Source of the DNA: Dactylococcopsis salina PCC 8305
Lineage (GTDB): Bacteria > Cyanobacteriota > Cyanobacteriia > Cyanobacteriales > Rubidibacteraceae
Direction: 5' to 3'
Assembly: GCF_000317615.1 (NCBI RefSeq)
Contig: NC_019780.1
Coordinates: forward strand, 3,059,840-3,123,839
DNA length: 64,000 nt
Under the pieces are notes generated by a model. The model searched no databases. It saw only the letters and a program-made list of their open reading frames with translations, and was not told the origin of the DNA. The position numbers were made by a program, and so were the translations under genes. Positions 62,721 to 64,000 of the stretch are shown one piece after another. Numbering within the stretch: position 1 is the first letter of the stretch; the number at the start of each line of letters is the position of its first letter.

Positions 62721-64000
62721 ATGACAAACGCCAATCCTCGACAAGTTGTATTTAACGCCCTTTATGATGTGATCTTGAAAGATGCTTATACGGAAGTGGC
62801 GATCGATCGCGCTTTCCAGTCTTCCCATTTCTTACCACAAAACTATGGATTTGTCAAGGAATTAGTCTCTGGCATTGTCCGCCGTCAACGCACCCTCGAC
62901 GCACTAATCAGCCAATTCGCCAAAAAACCGCAACAACCGCCAAAACTCCGCCTCATTCTCCAAATTGGACTGTATCAGTTACGCTATCTCACCCAAGTTC
63001 CCCCCTCCGCCGCCGTCGATACCAGCGTCGAACTCGCCAAAAACAATGGTTTAAGCAAACTGTCTGGGGTGGTTAATGGCATTTTACGCCAATACATTCG
63101 CCAAGCCGAAACTGTAGCTGATCCTCTGATTTTACCCGATGACCCGATCGAAAAATTAGGAGTTAAACATAGCTTTCCCAATTGGATTATAAAACTGTGG
63201 CGGGACGAATGGGGACAAGAAACGGCGGAAAAACTAGCAGCCTGGTTTAATCAGTCTCCCACCATTGACCTAAGAATTAACCCCTTAAACGTCTCAAAAG
63301 AAGCCGTAGAAAAAGCCTTTATGGAAGCGAACATTAATTACGAGTTTCTTTCTCTTCCCTATGGTTTAAGACTTACTTCTAGAGTTGGGAACATTCAGCA
63401 ACTGCCAGGCTTCTCAGAAGGATGGTGGACGGTTCAAGACTTCAGCGCCCAACTGGTGAGTTATTTACTTAATCCACAGCCTGGAGAAACCATCATTGAT
63501 GCTTGTGCCGCCCCAGGAGGAAAAACCACTCATATTGCCGAATTAATGGGAGATGATGGATTAATTTGGGCGCTCGATCGCGCTTCTAGTCGCCTAAAAA
63601 AAGTGATTAGTAACGCAGAAAGATTGCAACATAAATCTATCAAAACTTGTGTAGCAGACGTGCGAGAAATGAAGCAATTTCAGCAAGCCGCCAACCGAGT
63701 CTTAGTAGATGCCCCTTGTTCTGGACTGGGAACACTCCACCGCAGAACCGACCTCAGATGGCGACAAACCCCCGAAAACCTAGTAGAATTATCGCAACTG
63801 CAACAAGAAATATTAACCACTGCTGCCACTTGGGTGAAACCTAAAGGAACATTAGTTTATGCCACCTGCACCCTGAACCCTTTAGAAAACGAAGATGTCA
63901 TTCAAACCTTTCTCAGCAACCATCCGCAATGGGAAATTGACCTTCCCCCAGACAACTTTCCTAGCAAGTCTCTTGTCTCTGCTTCAGGTGGGATAAAACT
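62721..64000 (+). CDS. rsmB: 16S rRNA (cytosine-967-C5)-methyltransferase RsmB, 3' end outside window
   Basis: The first about 426 codons are present. An N-terminal NusB-like domain (PRQVVFNALYDVILKDAYTE, LRLILQIGLYQLRYLTQVPP) is followed by a SAM-dependent methyltransferase domain with IIDACAAPGGKTTHIAELMG, NRVLVDAPCSGLGTLHRRTD (catalytic Cys of motif IV) and LVYATCTLNPLENEDVIQTF (motif VI Cys). RsmB methylates C967 of 16S rRNA. ATG 62721 is chosen by similarity to the duplicated copy at 61297; ATG 62712 would add three residues. The frame is open to the window end. Confidence 0.95.
   Translation, partial: MTNANPRQVVFNALYDVILKDAYTEVAIDRAFQSSHFLPQNYGFVKELVSGIVRRQRTLDALISQFAKKPQQPPKLRLILQIGLYQLRYLTQVPPSAAVDTSVELAKNNGLSKLSGVVNGILRQYIRQAETVADPLILPDDPIEKLGVKHSFPNWIIKLWRDEWGQETAEKLAAWFNQSPTIDLRINPLNVSKEAVEKAFMEANINYEFLSLPYGLRLTSRVGNIQQLPGFSEGWWTVQDFSAQLVSYLLNPQPGETIIDACAAPGGKTTHIAELMGDDGLIWALDRASSRLKKVISNAERLQHKSIKTCVADVREMKQFQQAANRVLVDAPCSGLGTLHRRTDLRWRQTPENLVELSQLQQEILTTAATWVKPKGTLVYATCTLNPLENEDVIQTFLSNHPQWEIDLPPDNFPSKSLVSASGGIK

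Noticed and set aside
1-64000. tRNA, rRNA, tmRNA or RNase P RNA genes
   Set aside because: No cloverleaf with CCA-type ends, no conserved rRNA or tmRNA or RNase P core sequence was recognised by eye; a tRNA or covariance-model scan would be decisive.

Overview
The window is a stretch of cyanobacterial chromosome. Genes for photosystem I (psaK) and the allophycocyanin core (apcA, apcB, apcC), the lpxC-fabZ-lpxA-lpxB outer-membrane cluster, cyanobacterial families of unknown function, and very frequent GCGATCGC (HIP1-like) octamers all point that way. Protein content and base composition suggest a unicellular, possibly halotolerant lineage near Halothece or Dactylococcopsis, but that is an impression and not a tested placement. 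No rRNA, tRNA or CRISPR array was recognised.

Layout. 0-5.6 kb: an alcohol dehydrogenase gene is split by an IS200/IS605-type (IS1341-like) element, whose tnpB is in turn split by a group II intron encoding a reverse transcriptase/maturase with an HNH domain. 5.6-9 kb: small genes, a UPF0175 antitoxin-like gene with a toxin stub, two 344-bp direct repeats, a MITE loaded with heptanucleotide repeats, and a decayed SPFH gene. 9-17.5 kb: recA, a CASTOR/POLLUX-like channel, a membrane-fusion protein, a NERD-helicase-pentapeptide fusion and a universal stress protein. 17.5-23 kb: the lpx/fabZ cluster, an ABC permease and trpF. 23-38 kb: psaK, a Na+/H+ antiporter, isoprenoid genes ispG and dxs, trpS, mltA and a fructosamine-kinase-like gene. 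38-49.4 kb: a CPA2 antiporter, a four-helix-bundle gene, aroA, psiE-like, an SNF2 helicase with an intein in its Walker A motif, and pnp. 49.4-58.2 kb: repeat arrays, a gene split by a second MITE copy, the apc genes, xisH/xisI, a peroxiredoxin, glpK and a DUF3179 gene. 58.2-64 kb: a UPF0182 gene, a secreted protein and rsmB, whose 5' end is present twice.

Housekeeping genes are intact. The spaces between them are heavily worked over by small repeats: a 20-bp palindrome, a GTAGGTTGGGTGG hairpin family, heptamer arrays, a 31-bp array and a 9-bp array. They also hold remnants of toxin-antitoxin, IS605-type, RimK-like and response-regulator genes. The most rewarding items are the three-level nested insertion, the MITE with two reconstructable insertions, the paired ~195-bp conserved intergenic element, the rsmB 5'-end duplication and the intein. 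No obviously new defence or metabolic system was identified.
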